Source of the DNA: Sulfobacillus acidophilus DSM 10332 | GTDB taxonomy: Bacteria; Bacillota; Sulfobacillia; Sulfobacillales; Sulfobacillaceae | NCBI GenBank assembly: GCA_000237975.1 | Contig: CP003179.1 | Span: 2,820,270-2,884,269, forward strand | Length of the DNA stretch: 64,000 nucleotides | Reading direction: 5' to 3' | In this document: positions 11,025 through 19,904 of the stretch, one piece after another | Position numbering within the stretch: position 1 is the stretch's first letter | Layout: each line of letters starts with the position of its first letter | Notes under the pieces: generated by a model | What the model saw: only the letters and a program-made list of their open reading frames with translations | Told to the model about the DNA's origin: nothing | Databases searched by the model: none | Position numbers and translations under genes: made by a program

Positions 11025-12454
11025 GCCAAAGACGCCTCCTCAACCGGAAACCTTAAGGTGACACGGGTCCCGCCTTCGGGTCGCCGCTCGATGACAACCG
11101 AGCCCTGATGTTGGCGCACCACGTCTTCCACTATCGCCAATCCGAGCCCGCTCGATCCTTGTCGCGACAAATCGCCGGTGACAAACCGTTCAAAAACCCG
11201 CGGAAGCAACTCGTCCGGAATCCCCGGTCCTTGATCGTCCACCTCAATCACGGCCTGCCCGTCAACCACGTCGCTTATCACCTCCACCGTACTTCCTGGC
11301 GGTGACCATTTAATCGCATTATCCAGTACATTCATCAAAGCTTCCATAAGATAATCTTCATTGCCCCACATCACCCCGTCCTGGCGGTTCTGCCAAACTA
11401 CCCCCACTTGTGCACGGTCGGCTACCGGACGTACCCGTTCGATCGTCTTGCCGACCCACGCTTGGAGAGCCAGCCGTTCCCGCGAACCCGTCTGACTCCA
11501 GATGCGGGTGGCTTTTAACAGGCGATCCACCAGTCGCTGCAACCGTAGCGTTTCCTCCCACGCCACATGAATCGCCCGCTTTTGTTGTTCGCCGGTTGCC
11601 ACGCCGTCTTCTATGGCTTCCAAAAATCCCCGAATCGAGGTCAGAGGCGTGCGTAAATCATGGGCGACATGAGCCAAGAGCGCATCCCGGGCCTCCGCTT
11701 CACGACGTAATTGCTCCATTTGCCTTTCAATGCGATCTTGTAAGCGATTAAATTCCACCGCCAACGCCTGCACTTCGGTCGGCCCTTGCACCTCGGCCCG
11801 CACCGATTCGGGCCCTTGGCCCATCGTCGCCACGGTTCGGCGCAGCCGGTCGATGGGTTGGGCCAATCGTTGACTGATTTCATAGGCTAATGCCCCCACC
11901 ACGACGACCGCCACCATTTCTCCCAGCACTAAAAGACGCGTCAACGACCCGGCCGTCCGATTGGCCAGCGAAAGCGGCGACTCCAAAAACACCCCGCCCG
12001 CCACTTGATTGCCCACGACAATCGGCACGCCGACCGCCGCCACATGCTGATTCAAAATCCCACGGTAAGGCAATCCGCTCTCCAAGACCCGCGCCAGTAC
12101 CGGCTCGGGCAACGGAGTCACCGGGATACGAGGCGACCCGGTTTCCAATAGCACTTGACCGGTATCATCGACCACAAAAACCCGATCATTTAACGTCCCT
12201 TGCAAAAGATTGACCAAGTATACGCCCATTTCCGGGTAGATAGCGCCCGTAAAATATCCATGCATGACCGGCGCAATGGCATCGGCTTGACTGACCAAGC
12301 GCGCCATTTGGCTTCGCACCAGATATTGCCGAAAGGTCACCTGAGATACCCCCAGTGCAAACGCCAGCACTAATACCGCCACAAAGACGTGACTCAGCAC
12401 CAAGCGCGTCGAGAGCTGTTGATACCAATGACCGAACCGCTCGCGCCAACTCAT
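11021..12454 (-). CDS. Membrane sensor histidine kinase
   Basis: Two-component sensor of 477 residues. Order: TM1 (about residues 20-40), an extracytoplasmic domain of about 120 residues, TM2, HAMP, HisKA with HVAHDLRTPLTS (phospho-accepting His), and HATPase with N-box NVLDNAIKWSPPG, DQGPGIP and GSSGLGLAIV. The open frame reaches 12496, but the ATG at 12454 forms an ATGA overlap with the response-regulator stop and is the likely start. The signal is unknown. Confidence 0.9.
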   Translation of the reverse strand: MSWRERFGHWYQQLSTRLVLSHVFVAVLVLAFALGVSQVTFRQYLVRSQMARLVSQADAIAPVMHGYFTGAIYPEMGVYLVNLLQGTLNDRVFVVDDTGQVLLETGSPRIPVTPLPEPVLARVLESGLPYRGILNQHVAAVGVPIVVGNQVAGGVFLESPLSLANRTAGSLTRLLVLGEMVAVVVVGALAYEISQRLAQPIDRLRRTVATMGQGPESVRAEVQGPTEVQALAVEFNRLQDRIERQMEQLRREAEARDALLAHVAHDLRTPLTSIRGFLEAIEDGVATGEQQKRAIHVAWEETLRLQRLVDRLLKATRIWSQTGSRERLALQAWVGKTIERVRPVADRAQVGVVWQNRQDGVMWGNEDYLMEALMNVLDNAIKWSPPGSTVEVISDVVDGQAVIEVDDQGPGIPDELLPRVFERFVTGDLSRQGSSGLGLAIVEDVVRQHQGSVVIERRPEGGTRVTLRFPVEEASLA

Positions 12455-13167
12455 GCCGACCGCGCTTTCACGACAAATCGATAGCCTTGTCCCCATACGG
12501 TTTCTAGATATTCATACGGCGTATTGCTAGCCAAAAGCTTTTGCCTAAGACGCGTGACATGCACATCCACTGTCCGGCTATCCCCGTCAAAATCGAGGCC
12601 CCAAACCCGATCCAATAAATGTTCGCGGGAAAAAACCTGTTTCGGATGGCTGGCCAAAAAATAGAGCAAATCAAATTCCCTTGGCGTCAGATTCAGCACG
12701 TCGTCCCCCGCCTGCACCCGGCGTTGGGCGACGTCCACAATAAGACCCGGATGGCGCAAAAGTTTTCCCTCGTCGGCCGGAGCCAAAAAGGCTCGGCGCA
12801 GGACCGCCCGCACGCGAGAAACCAACTCCCGAGGACTAAAAGGCTTAATTAAATAATCATCGGCCCCTTGATCAAGGCCCATAATCCGGTCCTCTTCATC
12901 CCCTAGCGCCGTTAACATAATGACCGGAAGCCAGGTTTCCCGTCGCCGCACCTCGGCCAACACCTGAAACCCGTCCATTTCCGGCAACATCAAATCCAGC
13001 ACCATGACGTCCACAGGATGCTGCTCCAACTGCGTCAAGGCCGTCGGCCCATCTCCCGCTTCCAAAACATCAAACCCGGCATGTTCAAGATACATGCGAC
13101 AAAGTTCCCGGATATGCGCATCATCATCGACCAGTAACACACGCCCCGACCGCACGGGATCTGCCAC
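12451..13167 (-). CDS. OmpR/PhoB-family response regulator
   Basis: Receiver plus winged-helix DNA-binding protein of about 238 residues. The receiver shows the acidic pair in LLVDDDAH, the phospho-acceptor in VMVLDLMLPEMDG, and the conserved lysine in LIKPFSPREL. The C-terminal half ends with the OmpR recognition helix SRTVDVHVTRLRQKL. GTG at 13182 also opens the frame, but GGGGGAT is better placed for GTG at 13167. It is the first gene of the three-gene operon. Confidence 0.9.
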   Translation of the reverse strand: MADPVRSGRVLLVDDDAHIRELCRMYLEHAGFDVLEAGDGPTALTQLEQHPVDVMVLDLMLPEMDGFQVLAEVRRRETWLPVIMLTALGDEEDRIMGLDQGADDYLIKPFSPRELVSRVRAVLRRAFLAPADEGKLLRHPGLIVDVAQRRVQAGDDVLNLTPREFDLLYFLASHPKQVFSREHLLDRVWGLDFDGDSRTVDVHVTRLRQKLLASNTPYEYLETVWGQGYRFVVKARSA

Positions 13168-13248
13168 GATTTGATCCCCCACCGGCCTATCGGGCCGATG
13201 GAGTCCCCCTCTCTTGTTTTACGCCATCTTACCGTATGTCCGATCGGG

Positions 13249-13303
13249 AAAAAAGCCCAAGAGGCGGCAAAGGCCCCCCTCCTTTTGGGAGGAAAGGACC
13301 TTT
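13249..13303 (-). terminator. Probable terminator after rho
   Basis: Read on the minus strand after the rho stop, AAAGGTCC pairs with GGGCCTTT and an inner CCTCC with GGAGG; a TTTTTT run follows about 15 bases on. It separates rho from the downstream response-regulator operon. Confidence 0.55.
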
Positions 13304-13324
13304 ACCCTCGATTATCCTGTCAAA

Positions 13325-15418
13325 CTACCCGTTGCTTTGGCTAGCCAAAAACCGCTGAAAAAACTCCGCATTGGATTTGGTTCGTTTGAGATTTTGCAGT
13401 AAAAGCTCCGTGGCTTCGGGATTTTGCAAATTGTGAATGGCTTTTCGCACTGCCCAAATGACGTCCAATTCTTCGGGCGTAAGCAATAACTCTTCCCGTC
13501 GGGTTCCCGATCGCTTAATATCCACCGCCGGAAATGTCCGCCGCTCGGCCAACTTTCGATCCAAGTGGAGTTCCATGTTACCGGTACCTTTAAACTCTTC
13601 GTAAATCACGTCGTCCATTCGTGATCCCGTATCCACCAGCGCCGTGGCTAAAATCGTCAAGCTGCCACCGTTTTCCACTTTACGGGCGGCTCCGAAAAAG
13701 CGCTTCGGCTTGTGCAGAGCAGCGGGATCCATCCCACCGGATAAAGTTCGTCCCGAGGGCGGAATGGTTAAATTGTAAGCCCGGGCCAGCCGGGTGATGG
13801 AATCCAAAAAGATGACCACATCTTTCCCCATTTCCACCAGCCGTTTGGCGCGTTCCAACACCATCTCCGCCACCCGGATATGATCTTCCGGCGGCTCGTC
13901 AAACGTGGAGCTGGCGACTTCAGCCCGTACTGACCGCTCCATGTCGGTCACTTCTTCCGGCCGTTCGTCGATCAAGAGGACCATCAAATGGGTTTCCGGA
14001 CTGTTTTGCGCGATTGCGTTGGCTAATTTCTTTAATAAGACGGTTTTCCCGGCCTTAGGAGGGGCCACAATCAATCCCCGCTGACCTCGGCCAATCGGGG
14101 CCACAATATCCACCAGCCGGCACGCTAAGTCTTCACGGGTCGTTTCAAGGCGAAAACGCGAATCGGGAAAGATGGGCGTGAGGGCATCAAAATCGGGGCG
14201 CTCGGCAGACTTTTCCGGCGAGAGGCTGTTGACCGCTTCCACCCGCAAAAGGGCGAAATAGCGTTCGCCATCCTTAGGTGGCCGCGCTTGACCCGAAACC
14301 AGATCGCCCGGTCGCAAATCAAATCGTCGAATTTGAGACGCCGATACATAAACGTCTTCCCGACTCCGTTGGAAATCCATGGGGCGAAGAAAACCATAAT
14401 CGCCCACGACATCTAATAATCCCTGAACAAAGATAAACCCGTCTTTTTGGGTTCTGGCCCGCAGAATCTCCCAAATCAGTTCACCTTTACGATATTGGCG
14501 GAAATTTTCCACGTTAAGCTGGCGGGCTAACTTATAGAGATCTAAAAGGGTCATGGCTTCCAGCTGGGCCATGGTCAGCTGGGGTTCACGCGACCGAATG
14601 TCGCGTCGCGGATTCGGATTATTTCCCCGATACCCGTTTTCTTGCGGCGGACGACGGTCCGGCTGACGGCGCCAGTTGCCGTTATTCGTGGGGCCGGCAC
14701 CGCGTGATTCGCGCGCTTCTGTCACGTCAATCGGAGCCGGTACGCCTGATATTTCCGGTTGCGCCGGGGCCTCGGGTTCGGCCGGAGCCTCCGACGTCGC
14801 CTCAACCGTGGCCGGTGTCGCTTGGGAGAGTTCCTTGGCCGTCTCCGACTCTTTCGGTTCAAGTGGGGTTTCCGATTCTTTCGCCAACACCGCTACCGAC
14901 GTTTGGGCCGCCGACGCTTCAGCGGTTTTGGCCGGCAAACCGGCCGTCTCCGTCACCGGGTAGGGCATCGGCGACGCGACGTCGACCATAACAGCCGGAG
15001 GTTCGGGGAGAGGTTCAGGTTCGGCCTTAGCCGTTTCGGGTTGCGCCGCGCTAACGGCTTGCGGTTCCTCTCCAGCCGGGGTTTCCGGGGCTTCGGCCTT
15101 TGTCCGTCGGCGTCGGCGTTTCGGTTTTTCAGGTTCCTCCGAGGATACGGGAGACACGGGTAGGACGGGTTCGCTGACAACCGTCTCGTCAGCCGTGGTA
15201 GCCGGGGGGGTGGTTATAGCGATGTCGTCGGTTTTTTTCCGTCGACCTCCCCGACGTTTGGGTTTTTCTTCCGGATGGTTCTCGACTATGATCCCGTCGG
15301 TCCCCGCCGCATCCGCGGCGGGCACCTCCTGGGTCTCGGCAGTTGCCGCTTTTCGTGTGCGTCGCGTGCGCTTGCGCGGCGGTTCAGTCGCTTCGCCCAC
15401 TTTTTGTTCATCGGCCAT
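13325..15418 (-). CDS. rho: Transcription termination factor Rho with long N-terminal extension
   Basis: Hexameric RNA helicase that ends transcription. At 697 residues it is about 280 longer than a typical 420-residue Rho. The extra N-terminal part (residues about 1-265) is low-complexity, rich in Ala, Pro, Glu, Lys and Arg. Then come the Rho N-domain ([24 protein letters not shown]), the RNA-binding fold ([16 protein letters not shown]), Walker A ([14 protein letters not shown]) and the Q/R loops ([22 protein letters not shown]). It lies 30 bp after glpX, as in other Firmicutes. Confidence 0.95.
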   Translation of the reverse strand: MADEQKVGEATEPPRKRTRRTRKAATAETQEVPAADAAGTDGIIVENHPEEKPKRRGGRRKKTDDIAITTPPATTADETVVSEPVLPVSPVSSEEPEKPKRRRRRTKAEAPETPAGEEPQAVSAAQPETAKAEPEPLPEPPAVMVDVASPMPYPVTETAGLPAKTAEASAAQTSVAVLAKESETPLEPKESETAKELSQATPATVEATSEAPAEPEAPAQPEISGVPAPIDVTEARESRGAGPTNNGNWRRQPDRRPPQENGYRGNNPNPRRDIRSREPQLTMAQLEAMTLLDLYKLARQLNVENFRQYRKGELIWEILRARTQKDGFIFVQGLLDVVGDYGFLRPMDFQRSREDVYVSASQIRRFDLRPGDLVSGQARPPKDGERYFALLRVEAVNSLSPEKSAERPDFDALTPIFPDSRFRLETTREDLACRLVDIVAPIGRGQRGLIVAPPKAGKTVLLKKLANAIAQNSPETHLMVLLIDERPEEVTDMERSVRAEVASSTFDEPPEDHIRVAEMVLERAKRLVEMGKDVVIFLDSITRLARAYNLTIPPSGRTLSGGMDPAALHKPKRFFGAARKVENGGSLTILATALVDTGSRMDDVIYEEFKGTGNMELHLDRKLAERRTFPAVDIKRSGTRREELLLTPEELDVIWAVRKAIHNLQNPEATELLLQNLKRTKSNAEFFQRFLASQSNG

Positions 15419-15448
15419 GAATCTCGTGTTTCCTCCTTAGGAAGAGTG

Positions 15449-16414
15449 CTAGGATGTCCGTTTTGGCCATTTGCGATCCAACCGGTGCTCCGCATTGACA
15501 TAGCGGATGGTGCCGCTCTTTGAACGCATAACCACCGAGTGGGTGGTTACGATATGCCGACCATATTGCACGCCCGGCATTAAATCGGTATCGGTAATCG
15601 CTGTCGCGACGTATAAGACATCGTCCCCACGGACTAAATCCTCCAAGGTTAATAATTGCCGGGGATCTTTTAATCCCATGCCGCGCGCCCGTTCGGCCTG
15701 GGCATCGTCCTCAGGCACGAGGCGTCCTTGCATTTCGCCGCCGAGACACTTGACTGCAGCGGCGGCAATGACCCCTTCGGGTGCCCCGCCGATACCAATC
15801 ATCATATCAATTCCAGAACCCTCAACACACGCCGCGACTGCAGGAGAGACATCCCCGTCGGAAATCAGCTTGATCCGACAGCCCAAACGACGAATCCGCT
15901 GGATAATCTCTTCGTGCCGCTCGCGGTCCAAAATCACGGCGGTTAGCTCGTCCACCGATTTACCCGAGGACTTGGCCAACATCCGTAGGTTGTCCTCGAT
16001 CGGCGCATCTAATGAAATCACCCCGCGCCCGGCCGGGCCGGTCACGATTTTTTCCATGTACATATCGGGCGCATGCAATAAATGACCGCGCGGCGCAACC
16101 GCCATCACCGATATGGCGCCGGGTAACCCTTTGGCAACCAGATTGGTGCCTTCTAACGGATCGACGGCAATATCAACCGGTTCCCCTTGGCCGTCGCCGA
16201 TTTCTTCACCAATATACAGCATCGGCGCTTCATCCATTTCGCCCTCACCAATAACCACGGTTCCCCGGATGTCTACCGTATCCAACATGGCACGCATAGC
16301 ATCCACCGCCAACTTGTCGGCACCATTTTTGTCGCCACGGCCCATGAGCCGCCCCGCTTCAATCGCGGCGGCTTCCGTGACTCGCACAAATTCTAGCGCA
16401 AGTTCGCGCTCCAT
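15449..16414 (-). CDS. glpX: Class II fructose-1,6-bisphosphatase (GlpX type)
   Basis: Removes the 1-phosphate from fructose-1,6-bisphosphate in gluconeogenesis and the Calvin cycle; some GlpX enzymes also act on sedoheptulose-1,7-bisphosphate. The 321-residue protein has VIGEGEMDEAPMLYIGE, AVDPLEGTNLVAKG (metal site) and IGIGGAPEGVIAAAAVKCLGG. The ATG follows TGGAGGAAACAT. As no other bisphosphatase is in the window, it is the likely supplier of this step for the cbb pathway (inference). Confidence 0.93.
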   Translation of the reverse strand: MERELALEFVRVTEAAAIEAGRLMGRGDKNGADKLAVDAMRAMLDTVDIRGTVVIGEGEMDEAPMLYIGEEIGDGQGEPVDIAVDPLEGTNLVAKGLPGAISVMAVAPRGHLLHAPDMYMEKIVTGPAGRGVISLDAPIEDNLRMLAKSSGKSVDELTAVILDRERHEEIIQRIRRLGCRIKLISDGDVSPAVAACVEGSGIDMMIGIGGAPEGVIAAAAVKCLGGEMQGRLVPEDDAQAERARGMGLKDPRQLLTLEDLVRGDDVLYVATAITDTDLMPGVQYGRHIVTTHSVVMRSKSGTIRYVNAEHRLDRKWPKRTS

Positions 16415-16611
16415 ATGTTTCCTCCATACAATTGATTTGGATTTTCGGCAATGTGGGGGAATAACTAATGAGGGTGCTAGGCGACTGGCAGCGCGTCACC
16501 ACTCATGTGCTGTACGACTACGTTTGGGGCCCGCCTCCGATATGGTTCAATCGAGCTAAGGTGTGTAAGGAATTCTGCCATAATGCTACCACATACCGCG
16601 ATTTCACGCAA

Positions 16612-16959
16612 TTATCCCGGCTTAAACACAGTCCCCGCAATCACGTCATAAATATGGGCCAAACGAAACGGCTTGGACAACCACCGCACATGGTCCGGCA
16701 ACTGCTGCTCCACGGCCGGGTCTCCGGACATCACAATCATTGGAACATCGGACATTAAATGGACTAAGGAAAGCGGGGGGCCGCCCGGGATGGACCAGTC
16801 GGCCAAGACGACATCGGGTCGACGACGCCTCATTTCATACGCGAGATGAGCCGCCTCCAAACTGGAAAACGTCTCGACGCTCCATCCTTGATAGGTCAGA
16901 GCCTCTTTGATCATGGTCAAAAGGTCGGCATCGTCGTCAATTACCCACACCGTCATCAT
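16612..16959 (-). CDS. Stand-alone receiver-domain protein
   Basis: A 115-residue single-domain response regulator with no output domain. VWVIDDDADL carries the acidic pocket, VVLADWSIPGG the phospho-acceptor aspartate and WLSKPFRL the conserved lysine. There is no kinase beside it; it diverges from the htrA gene. It may act through protein contacts or as a phosphate sink. Two adjacent ATG codons lie behind GGAGGACGCCG. Confidence 0.8.
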   Translation of the reverse strand: MMTVWVIDDDADLLTMIKEALTYQGWSVETFSSLEAAHLAYEMRRRRPDVVLADWSIPGGPPLSLVHLMSDVPMIVMSGDPAVEQQLPDHVRWLSKPFRLAHIYDVIAGTVFKPG

Positions 16960-17106
16960 CGGCGTCCTCCAGATTCAACTGGAATCTTATCCCAGGTATT
17001 CGGCACAAAAGACAAAACTCCTGTTTCCCCGTAATTATTTTGTAACATTTTCGGGCTACACTAGTTCTAGCTCGTCACAGGAATCTATGTTGGGGAAGGT
17101 GATACC

Positions 17107-18297
17107 ATGCCGACCATTTCGCGCACGATTGCGGCAGCCGTCGTCGGATTTGCCGTCGGAGCCGGAGCTGTCGGTGGCGGCTTTTACACGTATGACCACC
17201 TAAATCCGTCGGCTGCGGGCCAAACCGCTCCGAACATTCATCAATATGCTACCGTCGCATCGGCTCCCGCGACCCTGCCCTTGGGTCCGGACACCATTTC
17301 CAACGTGGTCCAGCGGGTCAGTCCGGCGGTCGTAAAGATTGTGGCGACCGTGCCGCAACAAGTAAACATTAACTCGTCGCCCTTTTTTAACCCGTTTTTC
17401 GGATCATTGTTCGGTGGCAATCTTTTGCCCCAAACACAGATTCAAACCGACATCGGAACCGGATTTTTCTTTAATCCGGCCGGTTACATTTTGACCAACG
17501 ACCATGTCATCCAGGGAGCCAGCAAAATTCAAGTATACGTCAAGGGCTATAGTCAACCGTTTACCGCCACGGTCGTCGGTACCGATTATCAAACCGACTT
17601 GGCGGTCATTAAAATTAACGCCCCCAAACCCATGCCGTCCCTGGTGTTAGGCAATTCCAACACGACACCGGTCGGCGCCTGGGTCATTGCCATCGGGAAC
17701 CCGTATGACCTCAACGATACCGTAACGGTCGGGGTGATTAGCGCGAAAGGGCGCCCCTTGACGATTGGATCCCGTAACTATACGAATCTGCTGCAAACGT
17801 CGGCGGCCATCAATCCGGGCAATAGCGGCGGGCCCTTATTAAACCTGGCCGGCCAAGTCGTGGGGATTAATACGGCCGTGTCGACCCAAGGTCAAGGTAT
17901 CGGTTTTGCTATTCCCACCTCAACCGTGGATCAAATTTTGCCCCAACTGATGAAATACGGGCACGTTTCGCGGCCTTGGCTAGGAGTCTTTATCACGACC
18001 GACAACGCCTCGATGAAAAGCCAATATAACCTTCCGACCGCCTCCGGCGTCGTTATCGCGTACGTCGAGCCCAATAGTCCGGCCGCTCAAGCGGGTCTAA
18101 GCGCCGGCGAAGTGATTACGGCGGTCAACGGCCAAACCGTGTCCTCCGCCAACCAACTGCAAACGATGGTTGAACGGCAGTCGGTAGGAAGCCAAATCAC
18201 GTTGACGGTCAACGATCAAGGGCATATCTTCACCAAAACGGTGACGCTGGCCCAAGAACCGAACGGGCCCATCACCATGCCGTCTCCCTCGCCCTAA
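17107..18297 (+). CDS. HtrA/DegP-type serine protease with PDZ domain
   Basis: Membrane-anchored envelope quality-control protease of 396 residues. An N-terminal hydrophobic segment (residues about 6-27) acts as anchor or signal. The trypsin-like domain has the triad His133 (NDHVIQGA), Asp164 (TDLAV) and Ser240 (GNSGGPLL). One PDZ domain follows (residues about 285-380, with SPAAQAGLSAGEVI). SD GGGAAGGTG precedes the ATG. It diverges from the orphan receiver gene. Confidence 0.92.
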   Translation: MPTISRTIAAAVVGFAVGAGAVGGGFYTYDHLNPSAAGQTAPNIHQYATVASAPATLPLGPDTISNVVQRVSPAVVKIVATVPQQVNINSSPFFNPFFGSLFGGNLLPQTQIQTDIGTGFFFNPAGYILTNDHVIQGASKIQVYVKGYSQPFTATVVGTDYQTDLAVIKINAPKPMPSLVLGNSNTTPVGAWVIAIGNPYDLNDTVTVGVISAKGRPLTIGSRNYTNLLQTSAAINPGNSGGPLLNLAGQVVGINTAVSTQGQGIGFAIPTSTVDQILPQLMKYGHVSRPWLGVFITTDNASMKSQYNLPTASGVVIAYVEPNSPAAQAGLSAGEVITAVNGQTVSSANQLQTMVERQSVGSQITLTVNDQGHIFTKTVTLAQEPNGPITMPSPSP

Positions 18298-18326
18298 CGG
18301 CGCCGGGCTTTAGCGTCCCGGCGCCG
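18298..18326. terminator. GC-rich hairpin between convergent htrA and acetyltransferase genes
   Basis: CGGCGCCGGG and CCCGGCGCCG form a perfect 10-bp stem with a 9-base loop right after the htrA stop. It overlaps the last codons of the acetyltransferase on the other strand and has no T-run, so an intrinsic terminator role is only possible. Confidence 0.4.
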
Positions 18327-18777
18327 GCGGCATCGGCCGTTCCATTTCATAGCGTGTAATCTGATAGCCGCTACGCTGATATAAACGGACCGCATCCTGA
18401 TTATCGGCCGTCACGTATAACCGTGCGGTAGTAAGCCCGTGTTGAACAATAAACTGATGAGCCGCGTCCATTAAGAGTTCCCCCAACCCCTGGCGGCGAT
18501 AGGGCGGCCACAAGTACACTTGATCCACCGACCCGTATGCGCCCTGCAAGTCCATTCGCACCGCGACCCAGACGAACCCGGCAATGGTGCCGTTATCATC
18601 TAAAATAAAAATCCCGTTTTCCAGCGGACGTCGACCGGCCACCCGGAGCCGCTGGGCTTGGTCCGCCAAGAAGGAGGAAGTGCAGACAAAACGCGGAAAA
18701 TTAATTTGATATAAATCACACTGCGCATCCAAAAGCGCCCGAAAATCCTGATGCGGGCGATAGGGACGCACCAGCAT
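18310..18777 (-). CDS. GNAT-family N-acetyltransferase
   Basis: Probable acetyl-CoA dependent acetyltransferase, 155 residues. The central motif is VYLWPPYRRQGLGELLMDAAHQF (split here into strand and acetyl-CoA loop), followed by ARLYVTADNQDAVRLYQRSGY. The frame is open to 18888, but ATG at 18777 follows GGAAGGGGGGAG and aligns with the usual GNAT start. It lies 64 bp after the cupin gene on the same strand. Substrate unknown. Confidence 0.82.
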   Translation of the reverse strand: MLVRPYRPHQDFRALLDAQCDLYQINFPRFVCTSSFLADQAQRLRVAGRRPLENGIFILDDNGTIAGFVWVAVRMDLQGAYGSVDQVYLWPPYRRQGLGELLMDAAHQFIVQHGLTTARLYVTADNQDAVRLYQRSGYQITRYEMERPMPPAPGR

Positions 18778-18841
18778 GGAACTCCCCCCTTCCCGTCTTG
18801 TCATTGTATTGTACACGTTCCCCGAAAGAACCCCGTGCGGT

Positions 18842-19816
18842 CTATGACGATTTTTCATCCCGCGGCTGCCGGGAATTGCCGCGGTCACGCCAATACCGTT
18901 CGGAATAATGGGCCATCACATCGGCCCCGTCAAAAAGCGACTCTTCGGCACAGGCGGTCTCTAGCCCCGGTCCCCGCAAGTACCATTCGCCATGGTCGGG
19001 ATAGATCACCACATCCGTTTGGGAAAAATGTCGCCACCCTTCCACGTCGAAGACCACCAGGCCGTCCGGTCCCGCTTCAAAGGCCAATGCCAACCGACTG
19101 CCGGACGGCTTCGCCACCACATCCCCGGCCACCAAGGGAATCGACCGCTCCCCGATTCTTAAGGTGCCTGAGCCCTCCCATACGAGATAGCATTCATCCA
19201 CGTCCGAATGGGCATGATTCCGATTGGCAACACCCCCCGGCTTTATCCGGTAGGTTTGCACCGCCAATCGGTCGGACCCGAGCATGCCGCCTAAATAGAC
19301 AAAGTCTGCCGTCGGCGTTTTTTTGACCGACTTTAACAACATCGGATGGCGCCCCGAATCCCAAGGCCGGACCATCGGTGGAGTCCAACCGTCAACCCAG
19401 CCGGACGGCGAACCTTGGACAAATGCCGACCATTCGGCCAGTAACGTTTCCACTGCCTCTTGCCCGGTTAGGCGCCAAATCCCCAGACGACGGGTATAAA
19501 ACGAAAATTGACGGGTCAACCATTCTTCCGCCGCCGCCGTCAAAGGAGGTACCCAAGCTATGACCGGCGAAGGATGGACCCCGGCAACCGCACGGGAAAG
19601 GGTTTGCCGTATCCAATCCGCCATGAGGCGCCATTGGGTCCGCGGATTGCCGGCCGGCAGATCGCCGACGCCCCCTTGCCAGCTTTCCGGGAAAAACAGC
19701 GGCCAAGCCCAATCGACTCGAATCACACCCTGTCCGCCGACAGCGGCGGAAAATTCGCCCACCAGCCCGACTTCGGTCGGCGACGCCGCCGTGCCGAACA
19801 CTAACGCGCCATCCAC
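18842..19816 (-). CDS. Two-part protein with C-terminal cupin domain
   Basis: A 324-residue protein. The N-terminal 150 residues are Trp-rich and not recognised by me. The C-terminal half is a cupin: GGVANRNHAHSDVDECYLVWEG has the metal-binding His/Glu set and IPLVAGDVVAKPSGSRLAL the second cupin motif. The start is GTG at 19816 behind GAGGGGAGGGGG. It could be a sugar isomerase-like or dioxygenase-like protein, or just a binding protein; no reaction can be assigned. Confidence 0.65.
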   Translation of the reverse strand: MDGALVFGTAASPTEVGLVGEFSAAVGGQGVIRVDWAWPLFFPESWQGGVGDLPAGNPRTQWRLMADWIRQTLSRAVAGVHPSPVIAWVPPLTAAAEEWLTRQFSFYTRRLGIWRLTGQEAVETLLAEWSAFVQGSPSGWVDGWTPPMVRPWDSGRHPMLLKSVKKTPTADFVYLGGMLGSDRLAVQTYRIKPGGVANRNHAHSDVDECYLVWEGSGTLRIGERSIPLVAGDVVAKPSGSRLALAFEAGPDGLVVFDVEGWRHFSQTDVVIYPDHGEWYLRGPGLETACAEESLFDGADVMAHYSERYWRDRGNSRQPRDEKSS

Positions 19817-19848
19817 CTGATCGCCCCCTCCCCTCTATATTACGAACT

Positions 19849-19879
19849 GAAAAAAACCCCTGCCAGAGGCAGGGGCTTT
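19849..19879 (-). terminator. Terminator after the NCS1 permease gene
   Basis: CCCCTGCC and GGCAGGGG form an 8-bp stem with a 3-base loop. On the minus strand it is followed by seven Ts, fitting the end of the permease transcript; the AT-rich flanks on both sides could allow some bidirectional use. Confidence 0.85.
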
Positions 19880-19904
19880 TCCCGACCGACACGCCGACGG
19901 TCGT

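Noticed and set aside
14759-15163. Arg/Phe-rich plus-strand frame opposite the rho N-terminus
   Set aside because: Composition follows directly from the low-complexity rho coding strand; no ribosome-binding site or known motif.
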